Notes under the pieces: generated by a model
What the model was told of the DNA's origin: nothing
Databases searched by the model: none
Seen by the model: only the letters and a program-made list of their open reading frames with translations
Origin: CAYFXE01 sp964347035
GTDB taxonomy: Bacteria; Acidobacteriota; Aminicenantia; Aminicenantales; Aminicenantaceae
Length of the DNA: 64,000 nt
NCBI GenBank assembly: GCA_964347035.1
Contig: CAYFXE010000002.1
Coordinates: 1 to 64,000, forward strand
Reading direction: 5' to 3'
Shown: one piece after another, positions 52,899-61,576 of the stretch
How positions within the stretch are numbered: position 1 is the first letter of the stretch
How the letters are laid out: every line of letters begins with the position of its first letter
Made by a program: the position numbers and the translations under genes

Positions 52899-55736
52899 AT
52901 GAGAGAAAAGATCCTGAAAAAATTAGCTAGCTGGCATGCCTCTCATCCATGGAGGATGCTGATTGTTGTGTTACTTCTTACTGTTTTCTTCAGTGCTTTT
53001 GCTGCTCAATACAGAGTGACCATGCAGTGGTCGGACCTGCTGCCAACCGGAGATAAGAGGACGGTTCAATTCAACAAAATTATCGATGAGTTTGTCTCCT
53101 CGACGAGCCTCGTCGTGCTGGTCCAAGGGGAGGAGGAACGGATCAAAGAATTCGCAGATGTTCTTGCCCCTCGTATCCTCGAGGCCAGAGATTCCAGTAA
53201 GAACACCTCCCTCCAGAAAAAAATCGGCAAAAACCAGGAAAAAATAGAGAAGCTTAAGGTTAAAGGAAAGGAAGAATCAAAAATAGCCGAACTCCAATCC
53301 GAGATCAGAGAACTTCAGTCTCAGATAGATAAGCAAATGTTTCAGCGCGTGGATTACAAAACCCCAGTTGAATTCCTGAGAAACCATGGGCTGATGCTTG
53401 TCAAAGAAGAGGATTTAAAAAACGTCAAGGACATATTCATGGATCCCAACCTGGATGCTCTGTTAGTCAACATCAACAACTCGATGGAGAAGGAGTATGT
53501 GGGCCAGGAGGAGTCGATCTCGACCCGGGAGAAGGAGGACGGAGCCTTTGTCTTCTTGGATGGCATCCAGAACCTGGTTCTCACCCTGCAAAAGGTGGTT
53601 CGAGGGGAAGAGGTTGCCGAAAAGGAAGTTATATCGGCCGGAGATAAGCTTCTTTTAGGCGAGCCCTATTTTATGTCCTACGACAAGAAGGCGCTCATCC
53701 TCAACGCCATTCCTAACTTTTCTATCGTCGATCAGTATCTTCTGGTTTATGCTACAGACACAGTCGGGGAAATTGTCGATGAGCTTTTGAGGGATTATCC
53801 GGATGTGGAAGCTGGCTTAACAGGCACAATCGCTGTTGAACGAGACGAGAATGTCTATGTCAATAAAAGCTTGGGCTCTACGACAGTCATTGCCCTGATA
53901 TCCATCCTGGTTCTTCTCATGTTGTCTTTCAGGATGTGGGTGGCTCCTATCCTGGCTTTATCCAACCTCATGCTGGGCTTGGTCTGGGCCTTAGGGGCGG
54001 CCTTGTTGGTCGTTGGCCAGCTGAACTTGATGACGGTCATGATGGCTGTCATCCTTCTCGGGCTGGGTGTCGATTTTTCGATTCATATGATATCAGGATT
54101 CACCGAATGGCGGGCAGCCGGAGACAATATCGCTCAGGCTATGGAGAAGACATTCATCAAGAGTGGAAAGGGAATCCTGACTGGAGGTGTGACCACGGCC
54201 TTTGCCTTCATGGCTTTGATCATCTGTCGCTCCCGCGGCCTTAAGGAAATGGGCATTGTCACTGGAACAGGCCTGCTGGCCATCCTGCTGGCCACGTTCC
54301 TGTTTCTCCCAGTTTTATTGGTGTTCAGGGAACGTCGCATCGACAAAAAGATTGGCACTGGAGCCAAAAAATTTGTCCGTCGGGATATCAGTTTTCGGTT
54401 TCTCGGCCGGACCTGCCAATGGTTGGGTAAGCACTATGTTTTTGCTATTATCGCTTCCATCTTGATCAGCGCTTTCATGGTTTGGTCAGCCCTCAAGATC
54501 ACCTTCGACCATAATTACTTGAACATGGAACCCAAAGGATTGACCTCGATTGCGCTGCAAGATGTCATCATGGAGAAGTTCGATTTGAGCATGGACTACG
54601 CCATGGTTTTGACGGATGATGTTGAAGAGAGCCGGAATCTGTCAGAGAAATTCCGCGATCTTGGTTCTGTCGCCGTCACCGAGGATATATCGGCTTTTCT
54701 GCCCTCTACGGAACAGCAGGAGCGAAGAATTCCGCATCTCCTCGAGATTCGCCAGAGTATCCAATCTGGCTCTAACAGATCAGATGTGCTTCCTGAGGTA
54801 CTGCCTGGTCTGCGCCAAGAAATCGAACGGTTAGAGATGAACATCATAGAAATGCAGGACATGGCTTATCTAGGGGGGCATGACAAGGTAGACAATAAAT
54901 GCAAAGAGATTGTGGGCGATCCGGATAATCCCGATTCCAGGAATATCATCCAGGAATTGCTGGAGTTGATGAACACAGATGTTGCTTTGTTGACAGCCGG
55001 CCTCTCTCGGTTCCAACAGCATTTTGCTCCTCATTTCCAGGAATCAGTGGTTAAGATGTGCTCGGTCGAGCCGGTAAACCTAGAGGATCTCCCGGACAAC
55101 ATCCTGGACCGGTACAGCAACAGAACCAGAGATCAATTCTTGATTACGGTTTTACCTGCAGGCCATATATGGCAAGATGCGAAATTTCTCGACCGGTTTG
55201 TGGATGACCTGGAGCGGGTGAGTGACAAGGCCACCGGGATGCCTCCTGTTTTCCTCGCTCTGATCCGCATCATCGCTCAGGACGGCCAAAACGCGGCTCT
55301 GTTGACCCTGGCCGTTGTCTTCCTTCTCCTGTGCGTGGATTTTATGAGCCCTCGGAAGGCCTTGTTAGCCATGATTCCGCTTGCCCTCGGAATGTTCTGG
55401 ATGGTCGGGTTGATGTACCTGACTGGTATGCAACTGACGATGATGAATGTCATGGCCCTTCCTATTATCATAGGTATCGGTATTGACGACGGCGTGCACA
55501 TCATCCATCGCTGGAAACATGAAGGGAAGGGAAAAATCCGGACGGTTTTTTCCAGCACAGGGAAAGCGATCTTTCTCACCTCGTTAACAACCATGTTAGC
55601 CTTTGGATCGCTGGTCTTCTCTGTTTTTAGAGGGTTTGGTCACCTCGGAGGAGCCATGTTCCTGGGTGTGGGTGCCTGCTTCCTGACCACGGTCATCATC
55701 CTCCCAGGATTTATCGGCATGATCGAAAAGAAATAG
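52899..55736 (+). CDS. RND/MMPL-superfamily exporter
   Basis: 945 aa with 12 transmembrane helices in two halves and large periplasmic loops. TM block 1: TTVIALISILVLLMLSFRMW, MAVILLGLGVDFSIHMISGF; block 2: AALLTLAVVFLLLCVDFMSP, IIIGIGIDDGVHIIHRW. The GxxxD charged residues in both (GVDFSIH, GIDDGVH) are typical of the MMPL/hopanoid-exporter type. The first periplasmic loop holds a Lys/Glu-rich coiled coil (residues about 100-155). With a LolA-like protein and a barrel, this would form a lipid or lipoprotein export path. GGAGA precedes ATG 52899. Confidence 0.94.
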   Translation: MREKILKKLASWHASHPWRMLIVVLLLTVFFSAFAAQYRVTMQWSDLLPTGDKRTVQFNKIIDEFVSSTSLVVLVQGEEERIKEFADVLAPRILEARDSSKNTSLQKKIGKNQEKIEKLKVKGKEESKIAELQSEIRELQSQIDKQMFQRVDYKTPVEFLRNHGLMLVKEEDLKNVKDIFMDPNLDALLVNINNSMEKEYVGQEESISTREKEDGAFVFLDGIQNLVLTLQKVVRGEEVAEKEVISAGDKLLLGEPYFMSYDKKALILNAIPNFSIVDQYLLVYATDTVGEIVDELLRDYPDVEAGLTGTIAVERDENVYVNKSLGSTTVIALISILVLLMLSFRMWVAPILALSNLMLGLVWALGAALLVVGQLNLMTVMMAVILLGLGVDFSIHMISGFTEWRAAGDNIAQAMEKTFIKSGKGILTGGVTTAFAFMALIICRSRGLKEMGIVTGTGLLAILLATFLFLPVLLVFRERRIDKKIGTGAKKFVRRDISFRFLGRTCQWLGKHYVFAIIASILISAFMVWSALKITFDHNYLNMEPKGLTSIALQDVIMEKFDLSMDYAMVLTDDVEESRNLSEKFRDLGSVAVTEDISAFLPSTEQQERRIPHLLEIRQSIQSGSNRSDVLPEVLPGLRQEIERLEMNIIEMQDMAYLGGHDKVDNKCKEIVGDPDNPDSRNIIQELLELMNTDVALLTAGLSRFQQHFAPHFQESVVKMCSVEPVNLEDLPDNILDRYSNRTRDQFLITVLPAGHIWQDAKFLDRFVDDLERVSDKATGMPPVFLALIRIIAQDGQNAALLTLAVVFLLLCVDFMSPRKALLAMIPLALGMFWMVGLMYLTGMQLTMMNVMALPIIIGIGIDDGVHIIHRWKHEGKGKIRTVFSSTGKAIFLTSLTTMLAFGSLVFSVFRGFGHLGGAMFLGVGACFLTTVIILPGFIGMIEKK

Positions 55737-55737
55737 T

Positions 55738-55826
55738 AAAACAGTCAACAATTTCCAGTTTTCAGTTAAAAATAAGATTTTTTTCTGATTACTGGCAACT
55801 GTTGACTGACAACTGTCAACTGAATC
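55738..55826. repeat. CAGTTGTCAG-type inverted repeat
   Basis: AACAGTCAACAATTTCCAGT and CTGGCAACTGTTGACTGACA face each other around a short T-rich loop; same class as 13168 and 15549. Stands between the RND gene and the sigma54 activator gene. Confidence 0.6.
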
Positions 55827-55878
55827 CTGATTGACCGAATTCGATGTCTGTGGTATATGAAAAAATAGGAAAACATCG

Positions 55879-57750
55879 ATGGCGCACATTGTATTGAAGC
55901 AACTTGACTCCCAAGTCAGAAGCTTTGCTCTCGCTAAAGAAGTGACGACCATAGGGAGAAGCTTGGCCAATGACATCACCATCATAGATCCCTTCGTCTC
56001 TCGCGTCCACGCTAAAATCATTGAAAAGGAAGGGGGCTATGAGATTCTCGATCTGGGCGCCAAGCATGCCGTCGAAGTCAACGGTAAGATCATCTCCCGC
56101 CAACGTCTTAAAGAAGGCGATAAGATAACACTAGGGAGCTCTCTGCTGATCTTCCAGTCTGAAGATGTCTGTGCGGCTAAAGACGTGACCTTTCTTACCA
56201 ACGAAGAAATGTCAGAGGAGTCTGTAGAAGTAGCTTCCTTCGATTCGAAGAAGACCGTTCCTTTCTCCATCGAGGATGTGGATGTCAAGGATTTCGTCAC
56301 CCTCCACAAGGATCATCAAAGACTGATGCTACTTTATCAATTCGGCGGGATAATCAACATATACCTCGAAGATATCCATCATCTTCTTGAAGAAATTTTA
56401 AGCGCTGTCTTCAAGACCCTGGATGCAGAAAGAGGCTTCATTGCCCTCGTGGATGAAGGAACCGGAGAGTTGACCTGCGAGCTCGTTCGAGATAGTTCAT
56501 CTGGTATGACACCGGAAAGACTCGAGGTTAGCAAGACGATCATCCATAAAGTGCAGAGGGAGGGGCTCGCCATCCTGACGATGAATGCCCTGAAGGACAG
56601 CCAGTTCGAGAAAGCAAAGAGCATCCAAGAATACAGCATCAGGTCAGCCATATGTGCTCCCCTCCTGTTCCGGGGAGAAGTTCTCGGTATTGTCTACTTA
56701 GACAATCGGGCTTCAGCCGGAGTTTTTTCAGAGGAGGATCTCAAGTTTTTGACGGCCATTTGCCATCAGGCGGGGATTGCCATGGGGAATGCTCATCTTC
56801 ACAGACAGGTGGTTCAAGAGAACATCCGGCTGGAAAATGCGCTGAGACCAAAATTCGAGATTTTGGGTGAATCGGCGAAGATGAAAAAGGTCTTCAGCAC
56901 CATGAAAAAAGTCTCTCCCTCGGATATCACTGTGCTTATCCAGGGGCAGACCGGGACCGGAAAAGAAATCGTGGCCAAAGCGATCCACACTCTTTCTCCG
57001 CGAGCTAAAAATCCTTTCGTGGCGGTTAACTGTGCAGCCATTCCGAGAGAGTTGATCGAAAGCGAACTTTTCGGCCATGAGAAGGGGGCCTTCACCGGAG
57101 CCATCAGCACTCGTCTGGGGAAGTTCCAGATAGCCCATGGTGGAACCATTTTTCTCGACGAAATCGGTGACATGAGTCTGGAGACGCAGGCTAAAGTTCT
57201 GCGGACATTGGAAGAAAAGGAATTCCAGCGGATCGGCGGGACAAAGACCTTTCAGGTGGATGTGAGGGTTATTGCCGCTACGAACAAGGATCTGGCGAAG
57301 GAAGTCGAAAAGAGAAAATTTCGAGAGGATCTGTATTATCGATTAAATGTGGTCTCCATCGACCTCCCCGCCTTGCGGGACAGGAAAAAGGACATCATTC
57401 CCTTAGCAGAGCATTTTGCTGGTGAGGGAGTAAAGATTTCCCCTCAAGCGAAGAAACTGCTGCTGTCCTACGAATGGCCCGGCAACGTGAGGGAATTGAA
57501 AAACAATATAGAGAGGGCCGTCGTTATGGGAGATGGGAAAGTCATCCAGCCTGAGGATCTTCCCCATAACCTTAGAACTGGCGGAAAGATTATCCCTTCT
57601 CCTCTAGAGTCGCTCGAGCAGTTGGAAGAAGACCATATCATCCGGGTTCTGCGACAAACAGGTTGGAATAAGAGTGATGCGTCCAGGGTACTCGGGATCA
57701 CCCGTCAGACCCTGGATAACAAAATCGAGAAATACAAAATAAAAAAGTAG
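55879..57750 (+). CDS. FHA-GAF-AAA+-Fis sigma54-dependent transcriptional activator
   Basis: 623 aa. FHA domain (about 25-95: TIGRSLANDITI, SRVHAKI), a GAF domain (about 155-310: ERGFIALVD, IYCxPL-type core), the AAA+ sigma54-interaction domain (Walker A GQTGTGKE from G356; GAFTGA from residue 403; Walker B IFLDEIGDM; second site RRELIE...REDLYYRLNV), and a Fis-type HTH at the end (RQTGWNKSDASRVLGITRQT). The FHA domain implies a phosphothreonine signal, so a Ser/Thr kinase probably lies elsewhere. It directly precedes sigma54-type promoters and the Oar-like genes, which it may control. Confidence 0.95.
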   Translation: MAHIVLKQLDSQVRSFALAKEVTTIGRSLANDITIIDPFVSRVHAKIIEKEGGYEILDLGAKHAVEVNGKIISRQRLKEGDKITLGSSLLIFQSEDVCAAKDVTFLTNEEMSEESVEVASFDSKKTVPFSIEDVDVKDFVTLHKDHQRLMLLYQFGGIINIYLEDIHHLLEEILSAVFKTLDAERGFIALVDEGTGELTCELVRDSSSGMTPERLEVSKTIIHKVQREGLAILTMNALKDSQFEKAKSIQEYSIRSAICAPLLFRGEVLGIVYLDNRASAGVFSEEDLKFLTAICHQAGIAMGNAHLHRQVVQENIRLENALRPKFEILGESAKMKKVFSTMKKVSPSDITVLIQGQTGTGKEIVAKAIHTLSPRAKNPFVAVNCAAIPRELIESELFGHEKGAFTGAISTRLGKFQIAHGGTIFLDEIGDMSLETQAKVLRTLEEKEFQRIGGTKTFQVDVRVIAATNKDLAKEVEKRKFREDLYYRLNVVSIDLPALRDRKKDIIPLAEHFAGEGVKISPQAKKLLLSYEWPGNVRELKNNIERAVVMGDGKVIQPEDLPHNLRTGGKIIPSPLESLEQLEEDHIIRVLRQTGWNKSDASRVLGITRQTLDNKIEKYKIKK

Positions 57751-57936
57751 AATCAAGAATTTTCCCCTGTTATTCTGAATGAAAATTAGACAAAATCATT
57801 CATCGTAGCCTTATTTCCTTTAATTATAATAATATACACTCAATTTGTCTCCTATTTTACCCCAATTATGTCTAAATATTAGACAGATTTTTTTTATTTT
57901 AGCCTGATTTCCTGGGGAAACTGGGGATATAGGTCT

Positions 57937-57952
57937 TGGCACAAAAAATGCA
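57937..57952 (+). promoter_or_regulatory. Sigma54 promoter upstream of the truncated Oar-like gene
   Basis: TGGCAC, five bases, ATGCA with GG (57938-57939) and GC (57950-57951) spaced 12 bases, a good match to the sigma54 consensus. Confidence 0.8.
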
Positions 57953-58032
57953 CATTGGATATTGTTTGAACGTTATTACTATGTTTACTGATAAATTAGG
58001 CATTTTATTTCAATTAAAAGAAGAGGTGTGCT

Positions 58033-58512
58033 ATGCATAAAAAGACATTTATTCTTTTTTGTGCAGCTTTGCTCATACCCTCGTTGATTTACGCCCAGCC
58101 TGAAGAGACAGGACATATCAAAGGTGTCGTAATTAATCCTGAAGGAAAGCCTCTGCCAGGTGTGACGGTTATCCTGGAGTCTTCTGCTATCGTTGTCCCC
58201 TCATTGGAAACAATAACCGACGAGAACGGTTTGTATAGTTTTGCTTCGCTTCCGCCCGGCGAGTATGAGTTGATTTATTCTCAACCGCATAGGGAAAAAG
58301 TCATACAAAGCGGCATACAGCTTTCGGCAGGAATGACGGTGACCATCGATGTCAACATGACCTGGAGAGCGACAGAAGAATCCATCTTCGTCAAGGCAAA
58401 AGCGCCGACCATCCACATAAAAACCACGAAGGGTGTGATGTCGTTGAGCATTGAATTCCTCCAGTCGCTTTCTTTTTTCCTGAATCTTGTTTCGAATATG
58501 CCCCATGACTAG
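58033..58512 (+). pseudogene. Truncated Oar-like protein (signal + carboxypeptidase-regulatory domain)
   Basis: 159 codons: signal peptide (ILFCAALLIPSLIYAQ), then HIKGVVINPEGKPLPGVTVI...TITDENGLYSFASLPPGEYE, the CarboxypepD_reg domain, then VMSLSIEFLQSL after which the frame drifts and stops. The next gene has the same segments in the same order (CAVLLIPALIHAQ, PEGEPLPGVTVILK, NESGMYRFVSLSPGEYE, VTSLNVEFLQSIPSARQL) and continues as a full receptor. So this is a partial tandem copy with its own sigma54-type promoter, lacking plug and barrel. It could still make a small secreted domain. Confidence 0.75.
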
Positions 58513-58566
58513 GCGGGATTTCTGTATTTAAGATGGATTTTTCGGAAAATCGGAGGATGTAAGGCT

Positions 58567-58582
58567 TGCCACGAAAAATGCG
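58567..58582 (+). promoter_or_regulatory. Degenerate sigma54 promoter upstream of the full Oar-like gene
   Basis: TGCCAC, five bases, ATGCG with the GC element 12 bases after the -24 position; the first G pair is GC instead of GG. It lies at the same place as the promoter of the truncated copy, showing that the promoter was duplicated along with it. Confidence 0.55.
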
Positions 58583-58661
58583 AGTTTTATGTTATCCAAA
58601 TACCGTGGATACATTTACACATAAAAGAGGCATTTTTTGAAACCAAAAAAGGAGGTGTTTT

Positions 58662-61496
58662 ATGCTTAGAAAAATTTCTATTCTATTCTGTGCGGTTTTA
58701 CTGATTCCCGCGCTTATTCATGCCCAAGCTGGACAGACAGGAGCCATCAGCGGAACGGTTCTCACTCCTGAAGGAGAGCCTCTGCCCGGTGTGACGGTTA
58801 TCCTGAAATCCCCCGCTATTGTAGTGCCTTCGCTCGAAACAATCACCAACGAGAGCGGCATGTATCGTTTTGTCTCGCTTTCTCCTGGTGAATACGAGTT
58901 GACCTATTCTCTACCTGGAGTGGAAAGAGTGGTCCGACGTGGTATTCAGGTCTCAGTAGGAATGACGGTGACCCTCGATGTCAACATGACCTTGAGGACG
59001 ACCGATGAATACATCGTCGTCGAAGGTCAAGCGCCGACCATTGACAAGATGAACACGAAAGGTGTGACCTCGTTGAATGTTGAATTCCTCCAGTCGATCC
59101 CGTCTGCCCGTCAATTGAATGATTATTTCAACATGGCTCCTGGGGTCACAGGCAGTGTTGCCCATGGAAGCTCGACCAAAGAGAATTCCTACAACCTGGA
59201 CGGAGTGAACATCGCTGATCCAGATACAGGGACCCAACTTGTCTTCTTTGGGATGGATGTTATGGAGGAGATCTCCATCCAGAGTGGTGGTCTTTCGGCT
59301 GAATACGGAAGTGTCAAGGGCGCTGTGATCAACGTCATTTCCAAATCAGGAGGAAATACTTACCACGGATCGGCCAGCTTCTATTACAACCACGAGAAGC
59401 TCCAATCCGATAACACAGAAGGAACAGGAGTCGAGGGAACGAGTGGTAACCAGTGGGAGTACGAACCCGTGCTCACTTTCGGAGGCCCACTACTCAGGGA
59501 TAAGCTCTGGTTTTTCACCAACATGAGCTTCTGGAGATCCTCTTACTTTATCAACGGCTATCCAGCCGATGAACCTGACAACCCTATTGCCATCAAAGAG
59601 ATGAGACCTTATCCTTACCTCAAATTCACCTTCCAACCCAACCAGGCCAATAAATTCGTCGTTTCCTACAACTACTCCGACAGGAGATTAGACCACAGAT
59701 TTGCTGCTTGGAACCAGACAGAAGGTGTTACAGCCATCCAGAAAGGACCTGCCCATGTTTTCAATTTCCACTGGAACAGACAATTCAATGCGAACCTGTT
59801 TACGGAATTTAAAGTGGCTGTTATAAGAAGCAACCTGATATTCAAAGGAAAAGACCCTAACCAGGGATACAGGCTAGATGTCGAGACTGGGATCTGGAGC
59901 GGGTCCTATTTCAGGGCCCTGGATGAGAATCCGCGTAACCGCTATCAGTTCAACGCCAACGCCACGGCCTTTGTCGATGACCTGGCCGGTTCACACGAGT
60001 TGAAGATCGGCGGCGAACTTCAGTTGGGAAGGACAGGTTGGAAAATCGACTTCAGCCGAGATCCTCAGACCGGATTAAGCTATATGATCGATTTCCCGGA
60101 GTATTTTGAACAATTCGGCCTCTATAATTATGGCTATTACATCGTTGACTTCGAGAGGAAAGAAGGATTCAACAATGTCGGTCTGTATGTCAACGATGCC
60201 TGGTCCCCCACAAAATGGCTGACCGTGAACTTAGGAGCCAGGTTCGAGTACAACGCCACCATCTGGCCGCCGCAGATGGAGGAGGAAGGTCCTCAGGAGT
60301 TCATGGGTTTATCCTACAACCGGTCGATCACCGAGACGATGACGCCGATGAAATGGGTCAACCTCGTGCCAAGGCTGGGTATCATCATCGATCCCTTCAA
60401 GAAAGGATCCACCCTTATTAAGGCTTCCTACGGCCGGTACATCCAGCCGAACATCACCGAATGGGTTAACCTCGGACATCCGAACGGATGGTTTTATTAT
60501 GCGCAACGGTATGACTGGGAAGGCAACCTTGTTGGTGATCCTTATGCTATCAATCTCCCTGGTGGCCAGACGGTAGGATATCCAGGCTACAACAACGGTA
60601 AACTCAAAGCCCCTTATGTGGACGAAGTCACCGTCGGGATTGAGAGGGAACTTTTCGAGAACTGGTCTTTAGGCCTCCGCTACATCAAAAAGTGGGATCG
60701 GAATCTCATCGAGAATGTGGATGCGGCTCAACTGGATATGGATGCCCTTCTGAATGATGGCGAACTCGTCTGGACCAACTGGGAACTCGTGACAGCCATC
60801 GATCCTTACGATGACAAGGAAGTGACCTTCTGGGATTGGATCAATCCATATCTCCCTAACGAGGTTTACATCATCAATCCTCCAGGAGCAGAGAGGGATT
60901 ATGATGGCCTGGAGTTCAAGCTGAGTAAACGGTACAGCGCCGGCTGGCAGGTCCATCTGACCTATGTCTACCAGAAATCCACGGGATTGATCCCGACTGC
61001 CGATTCCCAATCCGGACAAGAAGCCAACGGTATGAGAGGTACATCCGGTCTTTATGAAAATCCCAATGCCCACTATAACGCCGAAGGGCGCTTTCCGAGA
61101 GAAAGACGTCACATGCTGAAGCTCCACGGTTTGGTGAAAGGGCCTCTGGGCATCAATCTTTCCGGATATTTTTCGGTGATGAGCGGCCGCCGGTACACGA
61201 GAAGAGTCTCCAGTGCTGGACTCGGCCTTAACTTGTACACAGATGTTGTGACCTTTGCCGAGCCATTAGGGGGTCAAGGATATCCGACTTTAACCAACCT
61301 GGATTTGAGATTGGAAAAAGAATTTCGCATCAAAGGCGTAAGACTGAGTGTCTTCGGTGATGCGTTCAACGTTTTTAACGACAACGCTGTGACAGTAGTT
61401 CGGACGATCTCCAACAGAACGAGTTACGAATTCAAAGAGCCGAGAACAATCGTACCTCCGCGCATATTCCAACTCGGAGCCAAGATCGAGTTTTAA
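58662..61496 (+). CDS. Oar-like TonB-dependent-type outer-membrane protein
   Basis: 944 aa; AAAGGAGGTG before ATG 58662. Signal peptide (ILFCAVLLIPALIHAQ), a carboxypeptidase-regulatory domain (about 25-110), then a plug-like region (NSYNLDGVNIADP, MEEISIQSGGLSAEYGSVKG, VINVISKSGGNTYHG, the classic Oar/SusC plug signature) and a 22-strand-type barrel ending in LGAKIEF. No TonB box is obvious at the N-terminus. Oar proteins sit in the outer membrane and import or export peptides or proteins. A strong terminator follows. Controlled probably by the adjacent FHA-sigma54 activator. Confidence 0.93.
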   Translation: MLRKISILFCAVLLIPALIHAQAGQTGAISGTVLTPEGEPLPGVTVILKSPAIVVPSLETITNESGMYRFVSLSPGEYELTYSLPGVERVVRRGIQVSVGMTVTLDVNMTLRTTDEYIVVEGQAPTIDKMNTKGVTSLNVEFLQSIPSARQLNDYFNMAPGVTGSVAHGSSTKENSYNLDGVNIADPDTGTQLVFFGMDVMEEISIQSGGLSAEYGSVKGAVINVISKSGGNTYHGSASFYYNHEKLQSDNTEGTGVEGTSGNQWEYEPVLTFGGPLLRDKLWFFTNMSFWRSSYFINGYPADEPDNPIAIKEMRPYPYLKFTFQPNQANKFVVSYNYSDRRLDHRFAAWNQTEGVTAIQKGPAHVFNFHWNRQFNANLFTEFKVAVIRSNLIFKGKDPNQGYRLDVETGIWSGSYFRALDENPRNRYQFNANATAFVDDLAGSHELKIGGELQLGRTGWKIDFSRDPQTGLSYMIDFPEYFEQFGLYNYGYYIVDFERKEGFNNVGLYVNDAWSPTKWLTVNLGARFEYNATIWPPQMEEEGPQEFMGLSYNRSITETMTPMKWVNLVPRLGIIIDPFKKGSTLIKASYGRYIQPNITEWVNLGHPNGWFYYAQRYDWEGNLVGDPYAINLPGGQTVGYPGYNNGKLKAPYVDEVTVGIERELFENWSLGLRYIKKWDRNLIENVDAAQLDMDALLNDGELVWTNWELVTAIDPYDDKEVTFWDWINPYLPNEVYIINPPGAERDYDGLEFKLSKRYSAGWQVHLTYVYQKSTGLIPTADSQSGQEANGMRGTSGLYENPNAHYNAEGRFPRERRHMLKLHGLVKGPLGINLSGYFSVMSGRRYTRRVSSAGLGLNLYTDVVTFAEPLGGQGYPTLTNLDLRLEKEFRIKGVRLSVFGDAFNVFNDNAVTVVRTISNRTSYEFKEPRTIVPPRIFQLGAKIEF

Positions 61497-61521
61497 GGGC
61501 TAGTAAAACTCGGTCGGAAAA

Positions 61522-61552
61522 GGGAGGCTCTTTTGAGTCTCCCTTTTTTTTT
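61522..61552 (+). terminator. Rho-independent terminator after the Oar-like gene
   Basis: GGGAGGCTC (61522-61530) and GAGTCTCCC (61535-61543) pair with one G-T wobble around TTTT, followed by nine T. Confidence 0.92.
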
Positions 61553-61576
61553 GATAGAATACCGGTTGATAAGTTA

